From contig JAJEKV010000039.1 in the NCBI GenBank assembly GCA_021234155.1, positions 2,606,001-2,670,000 on the forward strand: DNA of 64,000 bases, written 5' to 3'. The notes beneath the pieces are model-generated. The model searched no databases, was not told the DNA's origin, and saw only the letters and a program-made list of their open reading frames with translations. Source of the stretch: Isoetes taiwanensis (lineage: Eukaryota > Streptophyta > Lycopodiopsida > Isoetales > Isoetaceae). Both the position numbers and the translations under genes were made by a program. Below are positions 21,165 to 34,594 of this stretch, one piece after another (the first letter of the stretch is position 1; each line of letters opens with the position of its first letter).

Positions 21165-21814
21165 CAAAGAGGTGGCTTGTGACTCTCTTATCAGATTCAC
21201 AGCAAAATCTATGCGTTGTCTAGACAAAGGAGGTGAGAAAAATGCAGACTCCATTCTCTCCTCCGGTGCTTCAAGGAAGCTTTTTAAAGTTACAGGAAAA
21301 TCCAGTCTGAAGTCCTCTAGAACTGTAAGAAAGTAACATTGTGAGCACAACGATAGATTACATTGTTAAGAAAAATTCCAGTACCCGGGTTGAGGTTACG
21401 AATTTTATTTAAGATCTCCTGACAGGAGGCATACAGTAACTCATTTGGAAAAGGTTGCATAGAGAATTGTGCAGTTTGACCAACAAATAAGCTTGAGACA
21501 CATGCATCAAGTATTCCTATTACTGCCCCACTGCCAATTTCAAAGTCAAAATCTTCATTCGTTTCAATCTGCTCATCCATGCCTTCTCCAACTAAATGTA
21601 CTGATCCTGCAGGAGGTCTTTTACTACTTTCTTCACCACATATAATCTCCCAGTTTTGTGATATATCATGCATCTGGGAATTCTCTCTAGGGGCTATGTG
21701 CTTCTTAGGTTCACCAATAGAGCTCCAACGTCCCACGCCATTGTTTAGAGCCTGCGATAATTGAAGCAAGGCCTTCCAACATGCACTCTGAATAGCATAA
21801 CTTCTAACTTGCAT
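21165..21814 (-). pseudogene. HEN1: HEN1 small-RNA 2'-O-methyltransferase fragment
   Basis: HEN1 methylates the 3' ends of plant miRNA and siRNA duplexes (established knowledge). The minus-strand frame starts QVRSYAIQSACWKALLQL. It continues through the FKBP-like segment FEIGSGAVIGILDACVSSLF and, after one frame change near 21330, EERMESAFFSPPLSRQRIDF and NLIRESQATSL, the entry to the methyltransferase domain. A GT donor at 21164-21163 (GTAAGG) follows. The next expected exon with the SAM-binding GCGSG box is not found downstream. About 215 residues of a roughly 900-residue family are present, so this is a gene fragment. A Helitron-like 3' end lies 1 kb downstream on the same strand, so capture is possible. 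Confidence 0.75.
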
Positions 21815-22982
21815 TTTTAGTTGACATGTAAATGGCCCAGAAATTCCAAGATCGTCATTCTGATTCTAGGAAAGATGTTGAGCCTCCTTTGCATTATGGC
21901 AATCAGTCTGTTCCAGGCCAAACAGAAAGGATATCTCATTTAATAATCTTAAATATTACAGACCTTTATCATTGTTGGCTTGTCCTTCGCAGAGTTGGCC
22001 TCCTCGATCACAGCACAAATGGCATCATAATCAATATTTCCATTTTGCACCCAAATACTATGCCAGCCAAGGGATTCAAACTAAGCTTGAACATCCTCAA
22101 TGAAGACAATCTCAGTATAGCCATCAATAGAGATATGGTATAGCCATCAATAGAGATAGAGGTATGGTGATTCATGTGTTCTGGTTTTGCATGGCAGGCA
22201 GACATGCATGGACACTCTGTATTTATTTAATTCGTAATACTACTTAGCCCAGTACAGAAGACCTGGCCTTCTTGCTTGCTAGAAAAACCCCAGTTCTAAA
22301 AGCTCAGCATTTGGATCCCATTTGGTTTTCCAACTACTTCCCTGTATCATATTACCTCTAAGACCTGCTACTCAGCCGTGTTTGATGCAAGAATACCCTA
22401 CCTTATTTGTAGAAGCATGCCGAGAAGATAGAAGAACGTAGCAGGCAGAGAAATAATGCAAAACAGAAAAGCAACAACTAAAGGCAAATCTTACCTGCAT
22501 CGTCCGGAAGAAGAAGAGCCATCCCAGGCAGTGCCATCGCCATAGTCCATCAATATTCGAGCCCATCGCCATAGCTGGAGATACGGATTCTACAGGGAAA
22601 GCGGCAGAAGTCCAGAACCTCAAGAACCTCAAGATGCCAGGAGCGAGAGCTGTTCTTATTAAACCCGACAAAACAATACCAATCCATGGGTCTTATGCCC
22701 CCATTGCCAAAGCTAAAGCTTCAGCCATTGTTTTCCCTTTGCATCAAAATTTGTTTCAAGTTCCGGCAGTCTCTTCTGCGCTTGGAGAGCTCCTTCAGGA
22801 GGGGCAAAACGTCCCGAGCTCTGCACCGTCCAAAGCTCTACACCGTTGAAACCTAAAAAAAAAAAGGGATGAGAAGAGAAGAAATCTTGGCCATGCAATG
22901 TCGATGGATCTCAGCCGTCCAAATTAGGGCTGGGTCCAGGCCTACAACTTAGTGAGACCCAAACCCAAACCCAAATCCACCG
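21815..22982. other. Intergenic region upstream of the F-box gene
   Basis: No convincing gene. A 22-base word, TATAGCCATCAATAGAGATA, is duplicated in tandem near 22117-22160. The last few hundred bases become GC-richer and presumably hold the promoter and 5' UTR of the F-box gene; CCAAACCCAAACCCAAATC at 22959-22977 lies just before its ATG. A minus-strand frame at 22372-22671 is probably chance. Confidence 0.4.
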
Positions 22983-24188
22983 ATGGCCAAAACAATGGAT
23001 CCCGCAATATGGAGCGCCTTACCCCTCTTCTTGCAGCTGCATGTCTTATCATGGCTGCCGCTGGCAAGCCTAGCTCGAGCTGCCATAGTTTGCAAAACAT
23101 GGAAGTCTGAGATTTATTCTGGACAAATACTTTCTCGTGTTTCAGCACAAGAGCCCTGGTTCATTTTCTTCCGATCAGTCCCTGGAGCAGCGCAGGCGGC
23201 GGCCCTCATCTCATCCCAGTCCCCTAAGAAGTGGGCTGCTTTTTCCTTCTCAAATCTCGCCGGCTATGGCGTAGTTTTGGATTCTCACAACGGCCTCGTT
23301 TGCGTGGGTACAACAAGAAGCGCTGCGAATTGGCAACTGGCAGTTCTGAATCCCCTTACCGGTTCGTCTAAATTCTTACCCAAAGCTCCATCTTGCAGGC
23401 TTGATTTCAGTGCTTGTATAGTTGCATTGCATGTAGTTGCATGCAGATCATGCAGCAAGAGGTTTAGGTATAAAGTAGTTGTGATTTCTTATTGGGAGCT
23501 TCCAAAGGGGCACTGTAAATGCAAGTCTCTGGATTGTGACTGCCCAGATACCACTTTTGTGGCAGATGTGTATGATTCTGATGTAGAAAGCTGGTCCAGG
23601 CGCAGCGGCACAAACAGCAAATGTATCTGTGAAGGAAATTTGCAGAATGGTACCAAAACAGTGCATAATGGGGTGGTTCATTTTGTCACAATAAGGGGAC
23701 TCCTTGATTATTATCCTCACAGCATACTTTCCTACAACATTCTGGCAGATACATGGCGAGAGGTTGCATTTAGAGGAGATGTTGTGGATTATGTTGTTGA
23801 TGACTATTACAATCAAGTGCATGAACTTGGAGCAGATAGAGAAGGTGCTTTGATATTAATACATGGGCAGATTGCAGGCAAAAATCTTGTAATTTACAGA
23901 AAGATTGGAAGCAAAGGTCTAAAATGGAACCCCATTGTTAGTGTACCTAAGGAGCACATAAGCGGCGCCCTTGAAATGATTGGATATAGCAGAAATGGGG
24001 ATTCTGTGATTTTTGCTTCTGCTGAAGCCAGGAAGAAGAGCAGAAGTATTGAAAAGGAAATACTTGTTTGCAACCTAGATGAAGGCTGTTGGGATTGGGA
24101 AACAGCCAAGGCACCTCCATGCTTGACTGGCAGTTTTTTGGATCATCCAGGTACCTTGTATGAACCCTGCTTTGATGTCTCTCCATGA
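22983..24188 (+). CDS. F-box protein, intronless, intact
   Basis: A 401-codon frame from ATG (context CCGATGG) to TGA, without interruption. Residues about 7-47 form an F-box: WSALPLFLQLHVLSWLPLAS, then ARAAIVCKTWKSEIYS. F-box proteins recruit substrates to SKP1-CUL1 ubiquitin ligases (established knowledge). The C-terminal part resembles the kelch/beta-propeller type of plant F-box proteins: GVVLDSHNGLVCVG, LAVLNPLTGSSKFLP, then VYDSDVESWSRR, NGVVHFVTIRG and ILSYNILADTWREV, repeating the order of strands and Trp residues seen in galactose-oxidase-like repeats. A Cys-rich insert (CKCKSLDCDCPD) near residue 185 is unusual. No signal peptide or membrane segment. It is the only clearly intact gene in the window and stands alone among transposons. 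The substrate is unknown. Confidence 0.9.
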   Translation: MAKTMDPAIWSALPLFLQLHVLSWLPLASLARAAIVCKTWKSEIYSGQILSRVSAQEPWFIFFRSVPGAAQAAALISSQSPKKWAAFSFSNLAGYGVVLDSHNGLVCVGTTRSAANWQLAVLNPLTGSSKFLPKAPSCRLDFSACIVALHVVACRSCSKRFRYKVVVISYWELPKGHCKCKSLDCDCPDTTFVADVYDSDVESWSRRSGTNSKCICEGNLQNGTKTVHNGVVHFVTIRGLLDYYPHSILSYNILADTWREVAFRGDVVDYVVDDYYNQVHELGADREGALILIHGQIAGKNLVIYRKIGSKGLKWNPIVSVPKEHISGALEMIGYSRNGDSVIFASAEARKKSRSIEKEILVCNLDEGCWDWETAKAPPCLTGSFLDHPGTLYEPCFDVSP

Positions 24189-24520
24189 TGTTTTCTGGAG
24201 GGATTTTTTTTTTTCATGATCTTTCACAAATTTTGTGTTCATTATCCTGTCGAACATGATGAATCATTTGCTTTTGGTAAGGTCATTAGAAATGCCATGT
24301 TTAACACTTTATTGTGTAGTGGCTGATTGGTTACTGCGGATCCCTTTTCTTCTTGTGCTTGGACTGCCCTAAATTCATAGATATTGTTATCAGGAAACAA
24401 TAGGTATAATTAAGCATCTCTTATCAGTTCGTGTTTCCTTTTGTTTCTCCAACATGCACAAAAGAAATGTCACTTTCGTAAACTTGAATCAATACACCAA
24501 GAGAAAACATGTTCCATATG
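24189..24520. other. 3' flank of the F-box gene
   Basis: No gene seen. T-rich stretch at about 24206-24215 and AT-rich sequence compatible with a 3' UTR. Confidence 0.4.
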
Positions 24521-24724
24521 CAGCCTGCTTGAACAGCAGCTCCATATGCAACTGTCTCATCCGAGTTATTGCTCCTGCATAGCTTCTTTCCATTGAAAAA
24601 ATCTTGCAACAATTTGTTGCACCTTAGGATGCGTGTTGATCCTCCGGCAATACAACATCATGGATGGAAGTATCGATTCCATACATTTCCTAAACAAATC
24701 CATGTTGAGCTCCTCAAAATGAGC
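24521..24724 (-). pseudogene. HSP70: HSP70 fragment
   Basis: The minus strand reads AHFEELNMDLFRKCMES, then IHDVVL, then [16 protein letters not shown] and [14 protein letters not shown]. These are consecutive conserved segments of the HSP70 ATPase domain. About ten residues are missing after KCME, and the glycine-rich phosphate loop (VGGSTR) is replaced by unrelated codons with frame changes. About 65 residues of a protein of roughly 650 remain. No function is expected. Confidence 0.8.
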
Positions 24725-25064
24725 CCATAGTAATGATAGAATCTGAGGCATACATATGTGTCTCCTTGGAACAAAAGAAACTAGCACTGTAGGCATTGCT
24801 TGTTTCTTACATTACTCCATGCCATCGTGATAACAAGGATAATGATCCTGAATGTTGTTCTCACCGACAGACAACAATTTTCATTTTTGTCATTGACAAT
24901 TAACTTTTCATCTTCACCATGCCTATCACAAAAATATGGAATCTCTAAAGGAGACCCAAGGTATGCAGGCTAAACCTTATGCCTTAATCTATAAATGCTT
25001 GTGCGATCCTCCTGCTAAGGTAAAAGAGCATTCGTTTGCCATTTGTGCAATCATTGAAGCATGT

Positions 25065-25390
25065 AATTTTGCCATTTCTGATGATATGGCGAAGTCAAAT
25101 TGCCATTGGGGAGCCTCTGTACTGCCCGAACGAGAAAATACTTAGGTTTCTACACTGCTGCCTGCTGGACGCGTCGTGGTTTATTAAGTTCTCTCGAGCC
25201 GATCTTAAATTTTTTTGGACCTGCTCAAAGCAGGTTGCTTGAATGGAGGATTCAATGGTCAGATAAGGGAGCCGAGCTCTCGGAGAGGGGCATTAGCATA
25301 CGACATCCCGGAAAAGCGCTTTGTGGAAAAGCTGCCTCCGCAACCTTTCTAGGGTTTGTCTCTTGGGGTCTGGCCTCTCCGCTCCGGTGA
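25065..25390 (+). repeat. Diverged solo copy of the CACTA-internal 1.1-kb repeat
   Basis: From GTAATTTTGCCATTTCTGA to the GGTCTGGCCTCTCCGCTCC region this follows the order of the tandem units at 41-47 kb: GATATGGCGAAGTC, GGAGCCTCTGTACTGCCCGA, TTTGGACCTGCTC, GGATTCAATGGTC, then GGGTTTGTCTCTTGGG. About 325 bases of the 1.1-kb unit are present. There are no subterminal CACTA repeats nearby. Confidence 0.75.
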
Positions 25391-25438
25391 GAGCCAAACT
25401 CTTTTATAATACCCAATCACACAGACACATACACAGAG

Positions 25439-25469
25439 AGAAATGAAATGTTGTATTTATTATGTCTGG
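25439..25469 (-). mobile_element. Tiny LINE 3' end beside GA-rich DNA
   Basis: AAATGAAATG and TTTATTATGTCTGG resemble the 3' tails of the LINEs that follow (TGAAATGAAATG, TTTATTATCACGTCTG). It lies between CACAGAGAG on the left and a GA-rich run on the right. If real, only about 30 bases were inserted. Confidence 0.45.
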
Positions 25470-25501
25470 AGAGAGAGACAGAGAAGAAGAAGAAGAAGAA
25501 A
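25469..25501. repeat. GA/AAG-rich microsatellite
   Basis: AGAGAGAGACAGAG followed by several AAG units. It abuts the 3' end of the next LINE. Confidence 0.8.
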
Positions 25502-27795
<2,294 letters not shown>

Positions 27796-27850
27796 AATGA
27801 AATGAAATCTTTATTATCACGTCTGTGAGACCATCAGGCCTAGAAGACGT

Positions 27851-28846
27851 TCATAACATACATTCTACATCATAGATTAAGTCATCTAATATGTCTTCAG
27901 GTAAGAACATATTAGTGCTCTCTTCTTCGTACTGACACTCGCTAGCCCCTAATAGTGTTTTCAGGTTTTGAGTAGTGATATCTCTTGTTTGCATGGCTTC
28001 TACCAGGAAGCACCCAATGGTAGCCGGAGGGAGCTCAAAGAAGCTGACTAGATCTGGAACATGTATCTTAAACTTTGCCCAAGGCACCGGGTATGCGTGA
28101 CATAGCAAAATAACATGTTCCTCATCCTCCACTTCCCCTGATCCACAGATTTTACAGCATCCGAGCTCATGAGGTATATCTGCCCAGCGGCCAATCTCAA
28201 CACCTAGGTGATGTGAGCTGAGTCTCATCCTACTGATCATATGTCTAAGCTTTGTTGACAGACTAGCCTTTAGATATGAAGCTCCTCGCAGTCCGGATTC
28301 ATGACTCTCCCCGTAATACTCTTTTTTTTTGGTTTCGACATTCCACATCTTGTGCAAGGCGATCTCTTTACCCAACCTTTAATATCATCTTTATTTAATT
28401 CGAGATCTCTTATGTCCATCCCCCATTTTTGAGCCATAACACAATGTTCGTGATACCAACCTTCACTTTGACAAACTGTAAAGGCCAAGTAAGGCAAGCT
28501 AGCCCGATCCGTGGTGAGATTGCACCTTGTTTAATAAATAAGGAGTCTCAGATAAGGCTTCCATCTCCAAGGGCAAAGATATCACACTCCACAAGCATCA
28601 TATCATAGGGTGTCCATCTTAGTGCCAAGTTCTCGCATGAAAGAATTTTTTTCTCAGATTTTTTTCTACCTTTTTCCAAATTGCCTAGTGAGAGACCCGC
28701 CCCCAAACCTCGCACCCATAAAGCACTACCGTCTGCATAAGGGCGATATATATATCATCTTTCTCATGTCAAGTCCCATATCTCTCCCGATAGCACTTCC
28801 TCTCAAGATAGCGCATGGGGCCTTTAGGCCGCCATTAACCTTTTGC
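27851..28846 (-). pseudogene. C-terminal region of LINE B ORF2
   Basis: Reading down the minus strand: TVVLYGCEVWGRVS (about 28710), a broken part, then LRHMISRMRLSSHHLGVEIG and a C2HC-like CKICGSGE...HVILLC (27851-28375). This zinc-binding region follows the RT in plant L1 elements. At least two frame changes separate it from the RT. Confidence 0.8.
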
Positions 28847-29953
28847 TCAACCGCTTGGTTCCAGCAAATGCTCTTGTCCACTACCAAACCCGTGATACTT
28901 ATAACCGCGCTTCACAATATCGATCTCTTCCCCTTTATAATGAAAAGCATACTTGTCTACTTTGTTAGCACCGAACACTATCAGTTTTGTCTTAGCCATG
29001 TTTACTTTCATACCTTTGTTGTCACAAAAGGTAGCCAAAGCATCTAAGTGATTCTGCATCCCTTGGGCACTCCGTGACAAAAGTACAATGTCATCTGCAT
29101 ATAGCAACAACATAATAACATGGCCTGCCAACTCACTTCCATCCCCCCCATGCTGAGTTATCCAGCTCTCAAGCTCATCTATAAACAACCCAAAAAGCGT
29201 AGGTGAGAGCGGGCAGCCTTGTTTAACGCCAATATTACTTTCAACCAAGTCTGGGCAGCTCTGTGACAACGGGAATGATAGTTGGACCAGCACCTTCTCA
29301 TACAGGGTTTTTGCCGCCACACGGAGGTCTTCGGGTATTCCAAGTGCCTCTAGCCTTTGCCACAAAAAGTCTCGCTGCACCATATCGAATGCTTTCGTGA
29401 AGTCTACAAAAGTAGCAAATAATGGCCTTCTGGTCCCTTTGACTGTGTCAATCATACATCTGATTGTCAGTAAATGGTCTATAGTGGACTTATGTTTTCT
29501 AAAACCTGCTTGCCCTTTGGCTCTAACCTCATGTTCTTCTGCCCAACTGCTTATTTTATCATCAAGTATGGTAGCAAATAGCTTAGAAAAGAGGCTACTA
29601 ACCATGATCATGCGATAGTTACCAGGATCCGTCTTATCGCCTGCTTTATGTAGGGGTACAACTCTGTTCACTTGCCACGAAGGTGGGAAGCCCTCGCGCA
29701 TTGCTGCATTGAACATCAAGGTGAGAACCTCTGCTGTTGATGTTCCCGCCCACTTGATCATTTCTGCCACTAGTCCCTGTATATCAGCTGCTTTTCCATT
29801 TGCCAGTTTTTTTAGACCACCAAGAGTGTCCTCAACTGAGATTTGAAGTGCTTTGTACCTATTGGCAATATGCACTCCCCCCTCATCCGGAACGTAGTAC
29901 ATAAACGGCACTTTTGTGCCCTTTATGACGTTTGTGCTCCTCAAATGGCACAA
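28847..29953 (-). pseudogene. LINE B reverse transcriptase, intact block
   Basis: A 368-codon frame with all core RT boxes: LFSKLFATILDDKIS, KGQAGFRKHKSTIDHL, FATFVDFTKAFDMVQRD (box A with catalytic Asp), NIGVKQGCPLSPTLFGLFID (box B) and LLLYADDIVLLS (box C). It begins MCHLRSTNVIKGTKV only because a palindromic insertion lies upstream; the true protein continued from the linker. It ends in a frameshift soon after YKYHGFGSG. The enzyme would have copied the element RNA at the nicked target. Confidence 0.88.
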
Positions 29954-30010
29954 AAGTGACGTTTATACCCGGTAAAAAGGCAGAGAATAAATGTCACTTT
30001 TGTGCCATTT
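29943..30010. repeat. 68-base inverted repeat inside LINE B
   Basis: Arms 29943-29965 and 29988-30010 match at 22 of 23 positions around a 22-base spacer. A third partial copy (GGCACTTTTGTGCC) lies at 29907-29920. It breaks ORF2 between the linker and the RT. Confidence 0.8.
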
Positions 30011-30337
30011 CTACCTATTTTTGTAGTAGTGCATCTTCTTGCGTAAGTATTCTCTTTTTTTACATTTGATCAGCTTCATGTACTCTTTCTTCACGCTTTG
30101 TCTGCGACTAGCTTCTGCTTGCTTATATTGCTGCCTTTTCTCTTTGCACTCCACATCGAACCAAGAATTGCAGGGTAGGCCCAGCTGTCTTCTTCTAGAC
30201 TGAAAGCAATGCGCGGCACTGCTTAGTAGCACTGAAGAAAGTAACTCACTTATCTCGCTCGCGTGAGTAGGCCACTGGGCTTTACTAATTCGTTCTTCAC
30301 ATATTTGCTGGAATTTCTCCTGTTTACTATAATGCAT
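30011..30337 (-). pseudogene. Linker between endonuclease and RT of LINE B
   Basis: Contains WFDVECKEKRQQYKQAEASR, then LIKCKKREYLRKK, the charged helical linker typical of plant L1 ORF2. Upstream sequence is shifted near 30340-30370. Confidence 0.75.
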
Positions 30338-30370
30338 ACGTATGTATTGACTGGCTACCGTCTTGGTATA

Positions 30371-31451
30371 CTATGGGTTCCCATTCACAAAAACCTCCAG
30401 AAACAATGGGACATGATCAGACTCAGTACGCAACTCTCCTACATGAAAGGCCTTCACTTCCTTCGCAAAGTCTGCACTGGCAATAGCAAAATCAATAGCA
30501 CTAGCATCGCGGCAGGTGCGCAATCCTGTCCCCGGGAATCTATGTGTACCATTATAAACCAGAAGATCCAGTCCACTGCACATGCTTAGCAAGTGGAGAC
30601 CTTGGGGGCTCGCCCACCGGGCTGTATCCTGTGAGGTTCTAGCCCATCCAGAGTCTATTACCTCAGCCTCATCCAACATTCCATACTGCATCACCATGGT
30701 CACTACTAATGGCTGCCTGCCTATTAGCAATGCGTCCATTAAAATCACCCAAAAGCATTGTGTTACCCAGCAGCGTTAATCTAACAATATCCTGCTCCAG
30801 ATAGTGGAACGGATCGTCTCTATCAACGTCCCCCACATTATAGGTTGGGGGTAAAAGCATGAAAGGGTGTACGTACATTGTACTGAATTGATGTACAAAT
30901 ATGGATACTTTTCACGTACATTTTGGTTATTTTTTATTTGTATAAACATACACTTTTCGATTTTATGTACTTTGCATATACATTTAAGCTAAATTTCGGA
31001 TATTATTTGGCTATGCATGTACTTTTTGGGTACTTTGGGTGATTTGTGTAATATAGCCACATGTACCAAAAGGGATACATTTATAGACACCCTTTCATGC
31101 TTTTACCCTTGGTGACTCCCTGGGGGGGAAATAACATCCTGCCAGAAACAACCTTTTGTCCCTGCCGGGCAGCTCGATCCAAATGTAATTTTTTGTAGCT
31201 CTGTGGTTTACCAATTTGACCATGTGTGTAAATTCTGTTCTAATATAGCAGTCAATGCCTCCAAACCCTTTAAGCCTCCAACCCTTATGGTTCCAGACTG
31301 AATCGATGAGAGAAAAGCCGTTGATTACAGGTAGACCACGCCCTTCATGTTCTCCGGTTTCCAAAAAGAAAACTAAGTCAAGCCTTGCCAAAACATCCTC
31401 CATTGTATCTACATCACTGAGCTTTAAGGTATTAACATTCCACACCCCCAC
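30371..31451 (-). pseudogene. LINE B endonuclease domain, split by a MITE
   Basis: An exonuclease-endonuclease-phosphatase fold, read from 31451: GVWNVNTLKL, LVFFLETGEH (catalytic Glu), CYFPPRESP; then, beyond the MITE, TYNVGDVDRDDPF, LLGDFNGRI (GDFN box), SAIDFAIAS and SDHVPLFLEV (SDH box). Removing the MITE and one CCAA joins ESP to TYNVG in frame. A frame change lies near 30690-30750. The enzyme would nick target DNA to prime reverse transcription. Confidence 0.88.
30849..31108. mobile_element. MITE-like element 2, 260 bp, 4-bp target duplication
   Basis: Inverted ends: GGGTAAAAGCATGAAAGGGT on the left, the same on the right by complement (22 bases identical). TTGG flanks both sides (30845-30848 and 31109-31112). 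Excision of the element plus one TTGG restores the endonuclease frame. The interior has repeated GTACTTT and TGTAC words like element 1 at 11003-11321, and no coding capacity. Confidence 0.93.
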
Positions 31452-31469
31452 CCTGATGGTCTCGAATCC

Positions 31470-32780
31470 CTATTCCATTTGAACAACAACCTCCCTGTTC
31501 CTCCAGAACGCCTTCTTGCCCGCTTGCCTTGCTTCCTTCATTATTTGAACTTGTGCCTTATGTTCTTGTAGCTGATCTTTAGTTAGGTCCTCATTGATCC
31601 ATACATTGTTCCCCTTTAGTGCAGTTCTTTTCTTAAGTATGGCGGATCTGTAGTCTCTATTCTGGAATTTGATGATCACATGACGAGTCCATTCCCCTTT
31701 CTTGCCCACCCAAAAAGCATCCTGAATGCCGCTGTCCACAATCTGCATGTGTTGGTGTACATATTCGCATACCTTCTGCCTTGTATTCTCTGCATCCTCT
31801 TCTGGCAGCCCCACAAGTCTAAGGTTGAGTGATCTATTTCGTTGTTCCTGTGACTCTATGTAACTCGAAAGCTGCTGTTTAATTTCAGCGATAAGAGTCT
31901 TCACCAGCACTCCCATCATCGGCTACCCCTTTACCCCTGTTGTTTTGCTCCAAGCTAGCCATAACCTCTGTTTTGAATTCTTCATATTCTGCCCGTAGAT
32001 TGGATGCTTCCTCGACTGCCTCATTGTCCATGTCCCTTCGCTCCAGGCTGGCCAGGACCTCTGTTTTGAACTCATCATATTCTGCCCGCAGGGATGCCGT
32101 GATGCCTTCCATTTCTTTTTTCACTTCCATTGCTACAAGTTTTCGCATTTCAGATATGGCTGTTTGAATGGCTTCATGCACCGACTCCTTGATGATTGCC
32201 TTCATCAGAGAGGCAACCTCTGGTCCCAGTTGCTGCTGTAGAGACTCCTTGGATTTCCCACAGCCACTAAAGGCAGGGAAATACCTTTGGGCGCCCCAGG
32301 CAATGAGATACTAGTTGTTACCGTAGTTAGAGCAGCAGCCAGGGGTTCTGACCATATCAGGTCACCCATGTCCAACGGAGGAGCCCTGGGTGCTTCAGGA
32401 GTCCCTGTTTTTTTCTGTTTTGAATCTAGAACAGAGGAAGATGAACAAGAACCTGTATTTGAGAGGCTCGGGATGGCTGTGATGCCCGGAATGGCTGCAA
32501 CTGTCGATTTAGCTTGGGTCTTCTTGGGCAGACGCGCAGGTGCAGGTGGGGTCTCAGCATCAGTGGAGCTGTCGGATTTAGCCTGGACAATCGCTTTGTT
32601 TATTGTTTTCTTCTTTGTATCAAAGATCGAATCGCCGGAGTCAGCCAAGACCTTCTTCACCACGCCGCCTTCTGGGCTCAAATTTGAGCCCTTGTGTGCA
32701 TTTCGAGTCCCCTTGGATGAACCCCGCCCAACCCCACCAAGTTTTCCCTTCCTTAGCCACACCCCCTCGCCATATTTTTT
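31470..32780 (-). pseudogene. LINE B ORF1 (RNA-binding protein)
   Basis: From the 5' end: a low-complexity, Ser/Pro-rich N-terminus; a coiled-coil-like stretch with two similar segments (LRAEYDEFKTEVLASLE and LRAEYEEFKTEVMASLE); then an L1 ORF1-type RNA-binding region with NLRLVGLPEEDAEN, VGKKGEWTRHVIIKF and YRSAILKKRTALKG. Frame changes occur near 32260 and 31900. ORF1 proteins coat the element RNA. Confidence 0.8.
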
Positions 32781-33285
<505 letters not shown>

Positions 33286-34060
33286 TCTAATGTCTAAGGC
33301 AATTAGATCTGCTTTGCCAGCAAGCGGCAAATCATTTGTGCCTCCTCGCATTGAGAAAATGGCTCCAAGAAGGACCCGATAAATGACATAACAGATTTTA
33401 ATGAATATGGACTTGGAGACAAATTTTAAACCAATTCCAACAACAAAGCAGCCAAAGGAAAGGAGATATAAGCGAGTTCTTAGTGAAATCCAAGCACCTA
33501 CTGGTATTGTGAGTGAATCTTCTCAACCCGAGAATTCAATGGCTCTTGTTGTTCAAGAAAAATAAAATCCCAAGCAAATTAACTAAAGAATAGGAAGACT
33601 CCAAATCAATGGACGATCGATGTTTCTTCCTTCTTGAACCTCCTAAATGAGATGAAATTGGTTATTAATGGTAGTCTGAATCTTTCTAATACATAAGTGA
33701 AATTACAGCCAATTGTTGGTGGATTAATGGAAGTCAGGCAACTCAAGAATAAATGGGATAAACTTTAAGCGAAATTCAAGGATGAGAAAGAGGCTTGCAA
33801 ATATACATGTTCGTGAGCCTTCAAGTTGGCAGTGGTATGAAAAGATGGAAGATGTCAAGTATGGTGTGACATCAAATAATCCCATTCCAGAGGCTGGAGA
33901 TGATGGGAACTTTGGGAATGAAGCTTTTGAGGCAGCTAATTTGCATACCAATTTTTCTGACAGTTTCTATGAAACAATTGGATCCGATGTTGCTTTTGAT
34001 GATCCTTTTGAGAGTAATGAAAATACTCCCAATGTAAATGTCAACATAAGAATGATGTAA
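33286..34060 (+). pseudogene. Harbinger-associated Myb/SANT-like protein, decayed
   Basis: In shifting plus-strand frames: NQWTIDVSSFLNLLNEM, then VRQLKNKWDKL and AKFKDEKEACK, then SSWQWYEKMEDVKYG, and an acidic C-terminal tail to the stop at 34058-34060. PIF/Harbinger transposons carry a transposase plus a Myb/SANT-like DNA-binding partner (established knowledge), and this pattern fits the partner. At least four stops or frame changes. The transposase lies just beyond, on the opposite strand. Confidence 0.6.
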
Positions 34061-34594
34061 CCGAGTTCGAGAAATGAAAGACTGACTTTCTTTTTGCCAT
34101 AAACTATTATTTTAATATTATTGTCTTCAACTATTCTTTGTTATCTACTTGACAGATTTCCTCTACTTTGTCTTCACTTTCTGATTATTGCTGTTATTGC
34201 AGATCACTACCCATGGAGTTGCTAAGATTTTGTTTTCAATTTCACAAAACGTTTTTAGGTCTTAAGGAGCAGGCCAAGAAATGAGGCCAATTTCATTTTT
34301 ATATACTGCAACTACAGTTGTAATACAATAGCACATTGAATACAATTTTTCATTTGAGTATCAGATCAAAGCAATAACAGGAAAATAGCCTTTCCAAGAA
34401 TTGTGATAGGAAAAAAACTTAATTCACATTCAAGAACTTGAGAACATAAAAAGTATGTTGACAGAATTACAAGATTCTACAACAAGACATGTCCATTCAA
34501 GTTTTCAAACAACAGATGTTTCATCTGATCTCCTTGTTTTTTGAGACTCTTATTCATAGCTTCAATTTCATAGTAATAAACTGGTTCGAGTTCT
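34061..34594. other. Spacer between two convergent Harbinger genes
   Basis: AT-rich, no gene seen. Probably the converging 3' ends of the two reading frames. Confidence 0.35.
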
